Of a DNA stretch of 64,000 nucleotides, positions 28,301 to 35,770 are shown piece after piece. The notes below the pieces were generated by a model that worked only from the letters and a program-made list of their open reading frames with translations, was not told the origin of the DNA and did not search any database. Position 1 is the stretch's first letter; every line of letters begins with the position of its first letter. The stretch spans positions 62,001-126,000 of the forward strand of contig NZ_QGTL01000010.1 of the NCBI RefSeq assembly GCF_003182135.1, given 5' to 3'. Both the position numbers and the translations under genes were made by a program. The DNA is from Nocardia neocaledoniensis. Its GTDB lineage: Bacteria; Actinomycetota; Actinomycetes; Mycobacteriales; Mycobacteriaceae.

Positions 28301-31300
28301 TCGTGGTGGGCCACGACGGCGCCGAGCGTGGCGACCAGGCCGGCCCGGTCGATCCGCGCGGGCAGCGCGAGGACCATCGTCTGCGCGAAACGGTCCCTCG
28401 TCCCGTCGGCGAGGAATTCGGCGAGGATCGGGGTCAACGGGACGGCGCCGATCCCGCCGCCCGGCAATTCGGTGAGCGTGGGTGTTTCGGTGCCGCCGGT
28501 GCCGGCGATCTCGGCCAGCCGGGCCACGGTGCGGTGTTCGAAGACGTCCCTGGTCGTGAACGTCAGGCCGGCGGCGCGCGCGAGCGAGACCAGCTGGATG
28601 GACAGGATGCTGTCGCCACCACGGGCGAAGAACGAGTCGTGCACCCCCACCTCGGCCACGCCGAGCACGCGGGTGAACAGGTCGGCCAGCAGGGTTTCGA
28701 TGTCACCGCGTGGTGCGCGGTCGCCGCCGGTCGGGGCGGCGACCGGGTCCGGTAGCGCGCCGCGATCGAGTTTGCCGTTGGTCGTCAACGGCAGGGCGTC
28801 CAGCACCACGACCGCCGACGGCACCAGCTGCGGCGGCAACAGACCGGCGACGTATTCGATCAGAGCCTCGCGGTCGATCGTATTGTCCTGTGCCGCGACC
28901 ACATACGACACGAGGGTGATCGCACCGGCCATCGTGGAGCGGCCCACCGTGGCCACGGCCGCGACGTCGGCCCTGGTGGCGAGGACCGCGTCGACCTCAC
29001 CCGGCTCGATACGGAACCCCCGCACCTTCAACTGGGTGTCGGCACGGCCCACATAGTGCAGTTCGCCGTCACGCAGGCGCACGAGATCACCGGTGCGGTA
29101 CATGCGCGCACCCGCGCCGCCCCACGGATCGGCGAGGAAACGCGCCGCCGTCGTCCCCGGTTGCGCACGGTAGCCGCGCGCGACCGCGGGACCGGCGAGG
29201 TAGAGCTCGCCGGTGACACCCGGCGGGACCGGGTGCAGCCGGGCATCCAGGATCATCGCGTGGGTACCGGGGACTGGCCCGCCGATCGTCACCGCGCCGC
29301 CCGCGGTGAGCTCGGCATAGGTGGAGATGACGGTGGTCTCGGTGGGGCCGTACCCGTTGAGATAGCGGCGGCCAGGCTGCCAGCGTGCCAGCAGTTCCGG
29401 CGTGGTCACATCACCGCCGACCGACAGCACCCGCAGCGCGTCCAGGCCCGCCGGGTCCACGGTGCCCAGCACCGCCGGCGTGATGATCGCGTGCGTCACC
29501 GCCGCCTCGGCCAGCACGGCGGTGAGGTCGGGGCCGCCGAGGATCTCGGCGGGCACCACCACCAGTGTCGCCCCGGTGGCGAACGCGCACAGCCACTCCA
29601 GGATCGAGGGATCGAAGCAGGGCGAGCAGATGTGCAGGAACCGGTCCTCGGCGCGCACCCCGTAGCGGCGCACCGCCTCGTCGAGCAGTGGGGCCAGCCC
29701 GGTGTGGGTCACCGTCACGCCCTTGGGCAGGCCGGTGGAGCCGGAGGTGTAGATGAGATACGCCGGATGCGCAGGCCGCAGTAGGGCGAGTCGGTCGCTG
29801 TCGGTGACCGGGGTGGCGGGGAAGGCGGCGCACGCCTGGTCGAACGCGGGATCGTCCAGGCACAACCAGTCCAGCTCGGCCGGCAGGTGCGCGCGGTGGG
29901 CGGTCGCGGTGAGGCCGAGGACCGCGCCCGAGTCGGCGACCAGGTGCCGCAACCGGGACACGGGATAGGCCGGATCGATCGGGACGTGCACGCCGCCGGC
30001 CTTGGCGATCGCCATCGCGGCGACCACCATCTCCGTCGATCGCGGCAGCGCGACCGCGACCGCAACCTCCGGCCCGACGCCACGCGCGATCAGCGCCCGC
30101 GCCAACCGTGACGTGCGCTCGTCCACGTCGCCGTAGGTGAGGACCCGCTCGCCTTCACGGACCGCGATCCGGTCGCGACCGCGAGCGACACCGCGGGTGA
30201 GCAGGTCGGGGAACAGGGCGGCGGGTTCGTCCTCGCCGGGGCGAGCGGTGAGGGCGGCCAGTTCCCCGGCGCTGAGCATCGCCAGATCACCGACCGGCGT
30301 GTGCGGACGGTCGAGCCCGTCGAGCAGTAGCCGCAGCATCCGGTCGGCCAGGACCGAGAGCGTGGCACGATCGAACAGCGCGGTGGCGTAACCGAATTCG
30401 ACGGCGATGCCCGCCCCCGGATGCGTTCGCACGATGAGGACGAGGTCGCAGTGCGCGGCGTCCTCGCCGGTGCGGTCCTCGGGCAGGACCATGACCCGGA
30501 CCAGCGGCCGCGGCGCGTTCCAGCGCGCACGCTCCTCCGATGTCAAACCCTGGGCAGGGCACGCGCGTTCGGCCGTGGCCATCTCGCGCACCACTTCGTC
30601 GAAGGACCGTCCGCCCGGGAGGTGGAGCCGCACGAGCCGGGTGCCTTCACCGGCGAATCCGATCGCGAGATCGGTACTGCCCGACACCCGGGCGAGCAGC
30701 ACGGCGAACACGCTGTGCGCGATCGTGGCGACGTCGGTCTCGCGTTCGCGCGCGAATCGCTTGATCCGCGCGCACAATTCGGCCGGCAGGGGAATGCCGA
30801 CGCGGCCGTCGATCGTCACCGGGGTCTGGGGGCGCGGGCGATCGGTCGGCAGCGCGAGTTCGGGCAGGTCGGTGAGCACCGTGCGCCAGTACGCGGCGCG
30901 GGAGATCGGGTCCGCGCGCCGGGTCAGCCGCGCCCGCAGATCCCCGACCGGCAGCTCCGGGCTGTCGACGAAGGCGTCGAGCACGATCCGCAGCCGGGCC
31001 GCCAGCGCCTCCGCGGTCGCGGCGGTCAAACGATCGCGCCGATACTGCAGACCCACGCGAATACCCGCGCCCACCTCGACGCCGACCGCGACCGGGTAGT
31101 GCGTGGCGTTGGCCGCCACCACGTCGACGATCTCGAGCCCGTCGAGCGCTCCGTGCGCACGCCGCATCCCCTCGTGGTCCACCGGATAGGACTCGAAGGC
31201 CAGCAGCGTGTCGAACAGCTCGCCCGTGCCCGCCGCCCGCTGGATCTCGGGCAACCCCAGGTGATGGCCGTCGAGCAGCGCGACCTGTTCGGACTGCACC

Positions 31301-34300
31301 CGCGTCATCAGCGTCCGCAGCGAAACCGCCGATTCCGCGCGGACCCGCACCGGGACGGTGTTGGCGAACAGGCCGACCATGGTGTCGACGCCGTCGAGCT
31401 GCGGCGGCCTCCCCGACACCACCGCTCCGAACACCACGTCGTCGGCGCCGACCGCCCCGGCCAGCACCAGCCCCCACGCGGCCTGGAACAGCGTGTTGAC
31501 CGTGACCTCGTGTGCCGCGGCGACCGTCGCGAGCACCTCGGCGTCGGCGGGGGACAGCTCGATCGTGGTCGTGCCATGGCCCGGCTCCGACTCCGTCGGC
31601 GCCGGCACCGCCGCCGCGAGCATCGTCGGTTCCTGCCCGGCCAGCGCCTCGGCCCAGCCGCGCAGCGCCGTGTCGCGGTCCTGCCCGGCCAGCCAGCTCA
31701 GGTAGTCGCGGTAGGGGCGCACGGGCGGCAACGGTGCGGGCGCGCCGTCGGCCGCGTAGGCGACGAGCAGCTCGCGCATCAGCAACGGCATCGACCAGCC
31801 GTCCACCAGCAGGTGATGCACCGTCAACACCAGATGCGTGCCGGTGTGGCGGTAGACGGTGAACCGCACCAGCGGCGCCACCGCCGGATCGAACCCGGCC
31901 TTCGCCTCGGCGGCCAGGAACTCACTCGCGGCCGCGGGCTCGGTGTCGACGACCCGCCACGGCACCGCGACGGACCCGGCCACGAACCCGACCGGCGTCC
32001 CGCTCGCCGACGTCCCGAACGAGGTGCGCAGGATGGCATGCCGATCCAGCACCACCTGCGCCGCCCGGCGCAACCGCACCAGATCCACGTCACCGGCCAG
32101 CTCCACCGCCAGCTGCACCAGATACGGGTCCTCCGGCGACACCTGCGCCAGGAACAACAGGCCCAGCTGCAACGGAGCCAGCGACACGACATCGGTGAGG
32201 CCGGGATGTTCGCGATGCCAGCGGTCGAGTTCGTCCTGCCCGACCCGCACCAGCGCCACATCGGCCGGGGTGAGCCCACCCGCCGCCGGGCCACGCAGAT
32301 GCTCGGCCAGCACGTGCAGTGCCGCCGTCCAGCATTCGGCCAGCTCCCGCACCGACGCCTCGTCGACGACCTCCGCGGCGTAGGAGAACGACGCCCGCAA
32401 CCGCAGGCCCGCGTCGGTGTCGGTCGCCAGCGCGTTGACGTCGATCACCGCCGCCGCGGGCAGTTCCGGATCCTGGTGCGCGGCCGGCTCACCCCACTCG
32501 GCGGTCGGTAACCAGCCGTGCGCGTCCGGATCGGCCGACACCTCACCCGCCGAGACCCGCCCGAGGTAGTTGAAGCCGACCTGACCGAGCGCACCGTCGA
32601 GCAGCGGTGCCGACTCGGGGTCGAGGTGACGCAGCACGCCGAAGCCGATGCCCTTGTGCGGCACCGCGATCAGCTGTTCCTTGACCGCCTTCACCACCGC
32701 CGCCGTCGCCGCGCCCGCACGCCAGGCGTCGTCGAGGTCGACACCGCTCAGGTCGAGCGCGACCGGATACATGCTGGTGAACCAGCCGACCGTCCGCGTC
32801 AGATCCGCGCCGGGCACCGCCGACGCCTCCCTGCCGTGCCCCTCCAAGCGGATCCGGGTGGCCGGCGCGTCGACGCCACGCCGCGCACGCCACGTGCGCA
32901 CCGCCAGGGCCAGCGCGGCGAGCAGGCCGTCCTCGGCGCCCGCGCGGTATCGCGTCGGCAACTCGGTGAGGACGGCCTCGGTGATGTCGGCGGGCACCGT
33001 GACACTGAACGTGCGCACGGTCGACGCGGTGTCGAGCACGGGATCCAGCGCGCGATCGCCGACGAGCGGGTCGGGCACCGCCAAGGTCGCGCGCCAGTGG
33101 TCCAGTTCCGCGCGCCGCGACGGCGCCGATTCGGCCAACCCGTGCGCCCAGCGACGGAACGACGTCCCCACAGCGGGCAGCACCACCCGGTGCCCGGCCG
33201 AGTACCGCGCCCACGCGGCTACCAGGTCCGACAACAGGATCCGCCAGGACACACCGTCGATCACGGCGTGATGGGCGGCGACGACCAACGCGTCGGGACC
33301 GTCGGTCCTGCGCAGCCAGGTGAGGGCGAGCATGCGCGCGGCCGGATCCAACGCGGCCAGCGCGGCATCCATGGCGGACTCGGCGACAGTGTCGAGCGAC
33401 GCGCCCGCCGGGACCTCGACCGTGGTGAGCAGATCGCGCACGTCCACACTGCCCGGCGGCAGGGTCTCCAGCCGCCACTGTCCGTCGCGGAGCACCAGCC
33501 GGGCACGCAGCATGTCGTGGTGATCGACGACCGCGCCGAGAACCGCGACGAGACCGTCCCGGTCGATCGACTCGGGCAGGGCCAGCACCATCTGCTGACT
33601 GAACCTGCCGAACACGCGGCCACCGGCCACCATCGCGGCCAGCACCGGCGTCAACGGCACCGCACCCACCCCGGCGCCGGGCAGCTCCGGCAGGCTCGCC
33701 ACCGGCTCACCGCCGAGCACCGCGACCCGCGCCAGCCCCGCCACGGTGCGATGCTCGAACACCTGCTGCGGCGTGAACGCCATCCCGGCCGCCCGCGCTT
33801 TGGTCACCAGCTGAATCGACAGAATGCTGTCGCCACCGGCGGCGAAGAACGAATCCTCCGCCCCGACCCGCTCCACCCCGAGCACCTGTGCGAACAGCTC
33901 CGCGATCCGCGTCTCCACCGGACCGTGCGGCGCCCGCGACCCCACCGAACCGAACACCGGCACAGGCAGGGCGCCGCGATCGAGCTTCCCGTTCGGCGTC
34001 AACGGCAGCTCGTCCAGCACGACCACCACGCTCGGCACCATGTGCCCGGGCAGCACGCCGGCGACGAACTCGGTGAGCTGCGCCGTGTCGATCGAAACAC
34101 CGTGGTGGGCGAGGACATACGCCACCAGCACCGTCGCACCGGAATCGGCCGTCACCCCGACGGTGACCGCGAAGTCCACCCCGGGATGCGCGGTGAGCGC
34201 GGCATCGATCTCCCCGAGCTCCACCCGGAAGCCACGCACCTTCACCTGGAAGTCCGCACGACCCAGGTACTCCAGCTCGCCCTCGGCCGTGCGGCGCACC

Positions 34301-35502
34301 AGATCACCGGTGCGATACATGCGCGCGCCCTCGGCCCCGGCGAACGGCGACGCCACGAACCGCTCCGCCGTGAGACCGGGCCTGCCCAGATAGCTCTGCG
34401 CCAGCGCCGGACCCGACAGATACAGCTCACCGGCCACCCCCACCGGGACCGGCCGTAATCGAGCATCCAGCACCACCGCGCCGACACCGGCGAACGGCGC
34501 ACCGATCGTGATCGGACGGCCCGGCTCCAGCTCCGCGCTGCCCGTCGCCAGGATCGTCGCCTCGGTCGGCCCGTAGCCGTTGAAGAACGCGCGCCCCGCG
34601 CCCGCCCACCGCTGCACCAGGGCGGGACCGAACGCGTCACCCGCCACGACCACGACCCGCAACGCGTCCAGCCCACGCGGGTCCACCGACTCCAGCGCCG
34701 CGGGCGTGATCAGCAGGTGCGTCACCCGCTCCCGGCCCAGCAGATCCGCCAGCTCGGGACCGCCGAACACCGACGGCGGCGACACCACCAGCCGCGCCCC
34801 GGCCTGGAAGGTCACCAGCAGCTCGAGCACCGAGACGTCGAAACTGGGGGAGCAGACGTGGAGCACCCTCGACTCGGCGTCCACCCGGTAGCGCTCCCGC
34901 GCGGCCGCCACCAGCGCGCCCAGACCGGCATGGGTGACGACCACACCCTTCGGGCGCCCCGTCGATCCGGAGGTGTAGATGACGTAGGCGGGATGCTGCG
35001 CGGTCAGCGGGCGGACGCGATCCAGGTAGGAGATCGGGTGCGCGGGCAGCTCGGCGATGCCCGGGTCGTCCATCGACAGCCACTCGATCCCGTCGCCGAG
35101 CAGACCGGCCCGCGCCGCACCCGTCAGTCCGAGCACCGCACCCGAATCCGCCACCAGGAAAGCGATCCGCTCCGCGGGCAACCCCGGATCGACCGGCACA
35201 TACGCCGCACCGGTCTTGGCCACCGCCCACACCGCGAGCACCGACTCGACCGAACGGGCGACACCGAGCGCCACCACGTCACCGGGACCGACACCGTGCG
35301 CGATCAGCGCACGCGCCAGCCGCGAGGACTGCTCGTCGAGCTGGGTGTAGGTGAGCTCGCGCCGCACACCGTCGGCGGGGGAGCAGACGAGCGCGACCCG
35401 GTCACCGGCGGTATCGACCGCGGCGGTCAGCAGCTGCGTGAAGAGCGGGGTGCTCGCCTTGCGATTGCCTCGACCACGCGTCGCACGACGAACCTCACCC
35501 AT
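19375..35502 (-). CDS. Four-module nonribosomal peptide synthetase (A-T-E / C-c'-A-T-E / C-c'-A-T / C-A-T-TE)
   Basis: 5375 residues. A1 covers about 20-515 (YTSGSTGRPKG near 175), T1 has GGDSIL (Ser about 558), and E1 covers about 600-1060 (HHAVIDGVSW about 744, VGWFTSMYP, GFNYLGR). C2 has HHLLVDGWS (about 1229) and is followed by a half-condensation segment c' (about 1530-1750). A2 begins about 1780 (core about 1921), T2 Ser is about 2298, E2 HHYAIDGVSW is about 2485, C3 HHILLDGWS about 2964, and a second c' covers about 3262-3475. A3 core is about 3645, T3 GGNSLL Ser about 4022, C4 HHISGDGFS about 4205, A4 core about 4693, T4 Ser about 5079, and the thioesterase GWSLGG has Ser about 5209. 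The start has no condensation domain, so this is an initiating synthetase. T domains before E carry GGDSI and the one before a plain C carries GGNS, as known. Prediction: a D-aa1, D-aa2, aa3, aa4 tetrapeptide released by the TE. No MbtH gene was found nearby. Confidence 0.97.
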   Translation of the reverse strand: MGEVRRATRGRGNRKASTPLFTQLLTAAVDTAGDRVALVCSPADGVRRELTYTQLDEQSSRLARALIAHGVGPGDVVALGVARSVESVLAVWAVAKTGAAYVPVDPGLPAERIAFLVADSGAVLGLTGAARAGLLGDGIEWLSMDDPGIAELPAHPISYLDRVRPLTAQHPAYVIYTSGSTGRPKGVVVTHAGLGALVAAARERYRVDAESRVLHVCSPSFDVSVLELLVTFQAGARLVVSPPSVFGGPELADLLGRERVTHLLITPAALESVDPRGLDALRVVVVAGDAFGPALVQRWAGAGRAFFNGYGPTEATILATGSAELEPGRPITIGAPFAGVGAVVLDARLRPVPVGVAGELYLSGPALAQSYLGRPGLTAERFVASPFAGAEGARMYRTGDLVRRTAEGELEYLGRADFQVKVRGFRVELGEIDAALTAHPGVDFAVTVGVTADSGATVLVAYVLAHHGVSIDTAQLTEFVAGVLPGHMVPSVVVVLDELPLTPNGKLDRGALPVPVFGSVGSRAPHGPVETRIAELFAQVLGVERVGAEDSFFAAGGDSILSIQLVTKARAAGMAFTPQQVFEHRTVAGLARVAVLGGEPVASLPELPGAGVGAVPLTPVLAAMVAGGRVFGRFSQQMVLALPESIDRDGLVAVLGAVVDHHDMLRARLVLRDGQWRLETLPPGSVDVRDLLTTVEVPAGASLDTVAESAMDAALAALDPAARMLALTWLRRTDGPDALVVAAHHAVIDGVSWRILLSDLVAAWARYSAGHRVVLPAVGTSFRRWAHGLAESAPSRRAELDHWRATLAVPDPLVGDRALDPVLDTASTVRTFSVTVPADITEAVLTELPTRYRAGAEDGLLAALALAVRTWRARRGVDAPATRIRLEGHGREASAVPGADLTRTVGWFTSMYPVALDLSGVDLDDAWRAGAATAAVVKAVKEQLIAVPHKGIGFGVLRHLDPESAPLLDGALGQVGFNYLGRVSAGEVSADPDAHGWLPTAEWGEPAAHQDPELPAAAVIDVNALATDTDAGLRLRASFSYAAEVVDEASVRELAECWTAALHVLAEHLRGPAAGGLTPADVALVRVGQDELDRWHREHPGLTDVVSLAPLQLGLLFLAQVSPEDPYLVQLAVELAGDVDLVRLRRAAQVVLDRHAILRTSFGTSASGTPVGFVAGSVAVPWRVVDTEPAAASEFLAAEAKAGFDPAVAPLVRFTVYRHTGTHLVLTVHHLLVDGWSMPLLMRELLVAYAADGAPAPLPPVRPYRDYLSWLAGQDRDTALRGWAEALAGQEPTMLAAAVPAPTESEPGHGTTTIELSPADAEVLATVAAAHEVTVNTLFQAAWGLVLAGAVGADDVVFGAVVSGRPPQLDGVDTMVGLFANTVPVRVRAESAVSLRTLMTRVQSEQVALLDGHHLGLPEIQRAAGTGELFDTLLAFESYPVDHEGMRRAHGALDGLEIVDVVAANATHYPVAVGVEVGAGIRVGLQYRRDRLTAATAEALAARLRIVLDAFVDSPELPVGDLRARLTRRADPISRAAYWRTVLTDLPELALPTDRPRPQTPVTIDGRVGIPLPAELCARIKRFARERETDVATIAHSVFAVLLARVSGSTDLAIGFAGEGTRLVRLHLPGGRSFDEVVREMATAERACPAQGLTSEERARWNAPRPLVRVMVLPEDRTGEDAAHCDLVLIVRTHPGAGIAVEFGYATALFDRATLSVLADRMLRLLLDGLDRPHTPVGDLAMLSAGELAALTARPGEDEPAALFPDLLTRGVARGRDRIAVREGERVLTYGDVDERTSRLARALIARGVGPEVAVAVALPRSTEMVVAAMAIAKAGGVHVPIDPAYPVSRLRHLVADSGAVLGLTATAHRAHLPAELDWLCLDDPAFDQACAAFPATPVTDSDRLALLRPAHPAYLIYTSGSTGLPKGVTVTHTGLAPLLDEAVRRYGVRAEDRFLHICSPCFDPSILEWLCAFATGATLVVVPAEILGGPDLTAVLAEAAVTHAIITPAVLGTVDPAGLDALRVLSVGGDVTTPELLARWQPGRRYLNGYGPTETTVISTYAELTAGGAVTIGGPVPGTHAMILDARLHPVPPGVTGELYLAGPAVARGYRAQPGTTAARFLADPWGGAGARMYRTGDLVRLRDGELHYVGRADTQLKVRGFRIEPGEVDAVLATRADVAAVATVGRSTMAGAITLVSYVVAAQDNTIDREALIEYVAGLLPPQLVPSAVVVLDALPLTTNGKLDRGALPDPVAAPTGGDRAPRGDIETLLADLFTRVLGVAEVGVHDSFFARGGDSILSIQLVSLARAAGLTFTTRDVFEHRTVARLAEIAGTGGTETPTLTELPGGGIGAVPLTPILAEFLADGTRDRFAQTMVLALPARIDRAGLVATLGAVVAHHDMLRSRLFQDGDRWQWEVLAPGAVDADELVTELDAGHADGPELTRIGSAAMDSALSALDPAAGRMLACTWVRRGDAQDVLAVAAHHYAIDGVSWRILLPDLVLAWAQYSAGRPISLAPVVTSFRRWAHGLAETDRSAEFDYWRRVLDTPDPLLGARALDRTRDTEASTRSLTVRVPVEVSDTLLTALPAAYRAGPDHALLAALAVAVRRWRARRGIATDTVRLRLEGHGRVDDVVPGADLTRTVGWFTSVHPLVLDLTGVADDGSAETLAATMRTVKEQVLAVPDHGIGFGLLRHDRDRPHRLPGEIGQIGFNYLGRATTGAETADTAWLPTGDLGEIAVDHGPDLPAHAVLDINAIAVTTESGPCLEAGFRYATGILDDTAVRELAEEWVAQLTALAAHLSDPAAGGLTPSDVALVPVTQHDLDRWRHTHPGLADVLPLSPLQHSLLALGELLEESVHAYVIQLVAELTGELDLARLRRAAQTVLDRHANLRAAFVTTAEGIPVQVVADGVRAPVRLVSEVADTAIAELLAADQRTVFDPTIAPLLRFTVYRTDSGRSLLVLTGHHILLDGWSMPLLMKELLVLYTTDGDAAPLPAVRPYRDYLAWLTRQDRAAAEQAWARALTGVRPTVLAPELRWPPATGTGFGLCEFDFDTAATAALTDFAVASEVTPNTVFQTAWGLVVAACTGRDEVVFGATISGRPPQLDGVGDMIGLFVDAVPVRVRITDGTAGELVRAVQTEQAALLDHHHLGLGAIQRVAGHGELFDTMLAFESYPVDVEGLRAASGALDDLRVEDLRGADHTHYPITVLVFLGARTRVQIKYRRDLVAEVTARAVTDRLRTALEQLIATPATDPIRGLAEVADPIGHARYWRHALADLPARLVLPGQHGEGDGRGRAQQPLPEPTHQDARALAESAGVSRHTVIRTATAVLLARLTGRDDILITAPGPLPLRTLVDPATPFHELLTRSRDLEREAHTHVGPSLPELSALLGLTDTAALTQVSLGGPGQSGDLVITAPEDQPTVEIDYARTVFDDATVTDLLRRLVLLLAAAARRPETPVGDLPLTDPVEAAALPHLGDGAAPPVTGTLPEILVRGTGYGQQRIAVRDNGREITYGTLDEDSARLARVLIADGVGPETVVAVAIPRSYEAILAFWAVAKAGGVYLPVDPTYPADRVRHMLDDSGATHGVSLATHRPAHAGAVRWLLLDDADVRARVAARACTPVRNRDRRASIRHDHAAYLIYTSGSTGLPKGVAVTHAGLGALVAHSANLMGLRHDHRMLHVCSPSFDQSIEEIGTAFHRGATLVIAPPDTVGGAELDDLLRTERVTHTIITPALLGTLDPAALPDLVCVSAGGEASSADLLAAWQPGRYFLNGYGPTEATIGATYASLRAGQQVTIGRPVPGVRALVLDARLRPVPVGVAGELYLAGPALARGYHGRPATTAHRFVANPWSAGERLYRTGDQVRWVPAGDSPELEYLGRTDFQIKIRGFRIEPGEVDAVLTRHPQIAVAVTVGARNPAGETVLVSYVTGSDIDPAAVTGWASALLPAHLVPAAIVVLDRIPLSGAGKLDRTALPAPSFTARPYREPSTALERTVAAVFADVLGVDRVGADDDFFDRGGNSLLATRLTARLGAAVELRVPVRVLFAAPTVAACAAELARLTRADRRPALRGMPRPDRIPLSPAQQRMWFLNRFDTRTAAYNIPVVLRLTGALDTEALRRAFGDVVARHEILRTRYPSVDEAPAQVILAPDHPEVPTLRVETVDDTDAAVARLVSTVFDVTGEVPLRACLFRVAPGEHVLAMTVHHISGDGFSGGPLTRDLVTAYTARAQGTAPTWEPLPVQYADYALWQRLLLGEDTDPASTAAEQIAYWRRELAGLPDQLDLPRDRPRPAIQTYAGGRVPLTLDAATHAALTDLARAYGATLFMAVHTALAVVLARLAGTTDIAIGIPVAGRGESALDDLIGMFVNTLVFRTRVDHDAGFGTHLTRQRESDLRAFAHADIPFEQLVEALNPARSTARHPLFQVGLSFQNLAQVRMDLPGIEVTSVELDRALSQFDLHLILADSYDADGAPAGISGHCTFATDLFDAATVRGFLDRFTRFLTAVTADPTAPIHTVDVLAPAERSTILDTWNRTARHGDPRATLASLFADTVAAGPENLALVAGDTRWSFAELDARVNRLARHLVAAGVGPETRVALAMRRGPELVVAMYAVAAAGGAYVPIDPDQPAARHAHVLDTAVPLLVLTDTATGFSAPGNAVLAVDRLDLTQFRSDPLTDLDRIAPLRAANTAYVIFTSGSTGRPKGVAVSHAAIVNQLRWKTAEFGLTAQDSVLVKTAASFDLSVWEFWSTAVCGARLVLAAPDGHRDPHHLAELMRREGVTTLHTVPSLLDALLTVPFPAAVRRVLAIGEALPPALVRRFSAAAPGTALFNVYGPTEAAVSITSHHVRDVDTETVPIGRPVWNSQVYVLDARLRPVPAGVPGELYLAGTQLASGYLDRPDLTAERFVANPFRAGTRLYRTGDLAAWTAEGELEYRGRTDFQLKIRGYRIETTEIDAVLAEHADVGFAVTVGRENQAGATVLVSYVVPEPGHDVVVADLLDQAAKTLPSHMVPATVVVLDAVPLTSVGKLDRAALPAPELAARAYRAPGTELEQRVCDIFAEILRVDRVGLDDHFFELGGTSLSATRLAARLGGALGATVPVTAIFTAPTPAGVVAAQAAQSADTAFDVLLPLRPTGTREPLFCVHPIGGVAWSFGGLAAHLDPDRPLYGLQSPALNAAEPLPDSIEDWARLYVKQIREVQAEGPYHLLGWSLGGVIAHAMAVQLQDEGDQVALLAMLDSRLTVASAEHTVGAVTAADLLGGFAGDDAAQDLEPRHLVRELCERSAPQVALDPARLDRIVDAAIASLALDAAYRPRVFDGALTYFTAAHDDPTGSTGASSWTTAVTGPVHNRPVDATHWRMTDDNALRVIAATLRQRW

Positions 35503-35638
35503 CCGAGCACTACATCCTTCACCTGTCCGGGCCCACGGTGTCGTGATGATCCATGAACCCTGTCGGATTCTGGGCCTACCGGGGGTGGACCAGGTCGAAC
35601 AAGCTGAAAGGAGTCGATCTCGGGGCGTTCGGCGACCA

Positions 35639-35661
35639 TGACACCACAGGTTGCGGTGTCA
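35639..35661. promoter_or_regulatory. Inverted repeat in the NRPS-PucR divergent region
   Basis: TGACACC-N9-GGTGTCA is a perfect 7-9-7 inverted repeat about 140 bases upstream of the NRPS start and about 110 upstream of the PucR-like gene. A plausible regulator-binding site for the synthetase. The binding protein is unknown; it differs from the TTGTG-N7-CACA elements near the PucR gene. Confidence 0.45.
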
Positions 35662-35714
35662 AGACCACACAATCGGCGGGCAACCCCGCTCCCAGGCAAG
35701 CCCTCCACCGAAAT

Positions 35715-35731
35715 TTGTGCGCATGACACAA
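35715..35731. promoter_or_regulatory. TTGTG-N7-CACAA inverted repeat upstream of the PucR-like gene
   Basis: A perfect TTGTG-N7-CACAA lies 40 bases before the start chosen at 35771. A near copy (TTGTG-N7-CACAG) lies downstream of the same gene at 37015-37031, and a half site TTGTGCAA follows at about 35747. Candidate autoregulatory operator. Confidence 0.5.
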
Positions 35732-35770
35732 TGTCGCGGACGGAATTTGTGCAAGGAACGGAGCGGGCCG

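Noticed and set aside
19242..35638. MbtH-like small protein near the NRPS
   Set aside because: No frame shows the conserved NEExQxSLWP/W pattern on either strand beside the synthetase.
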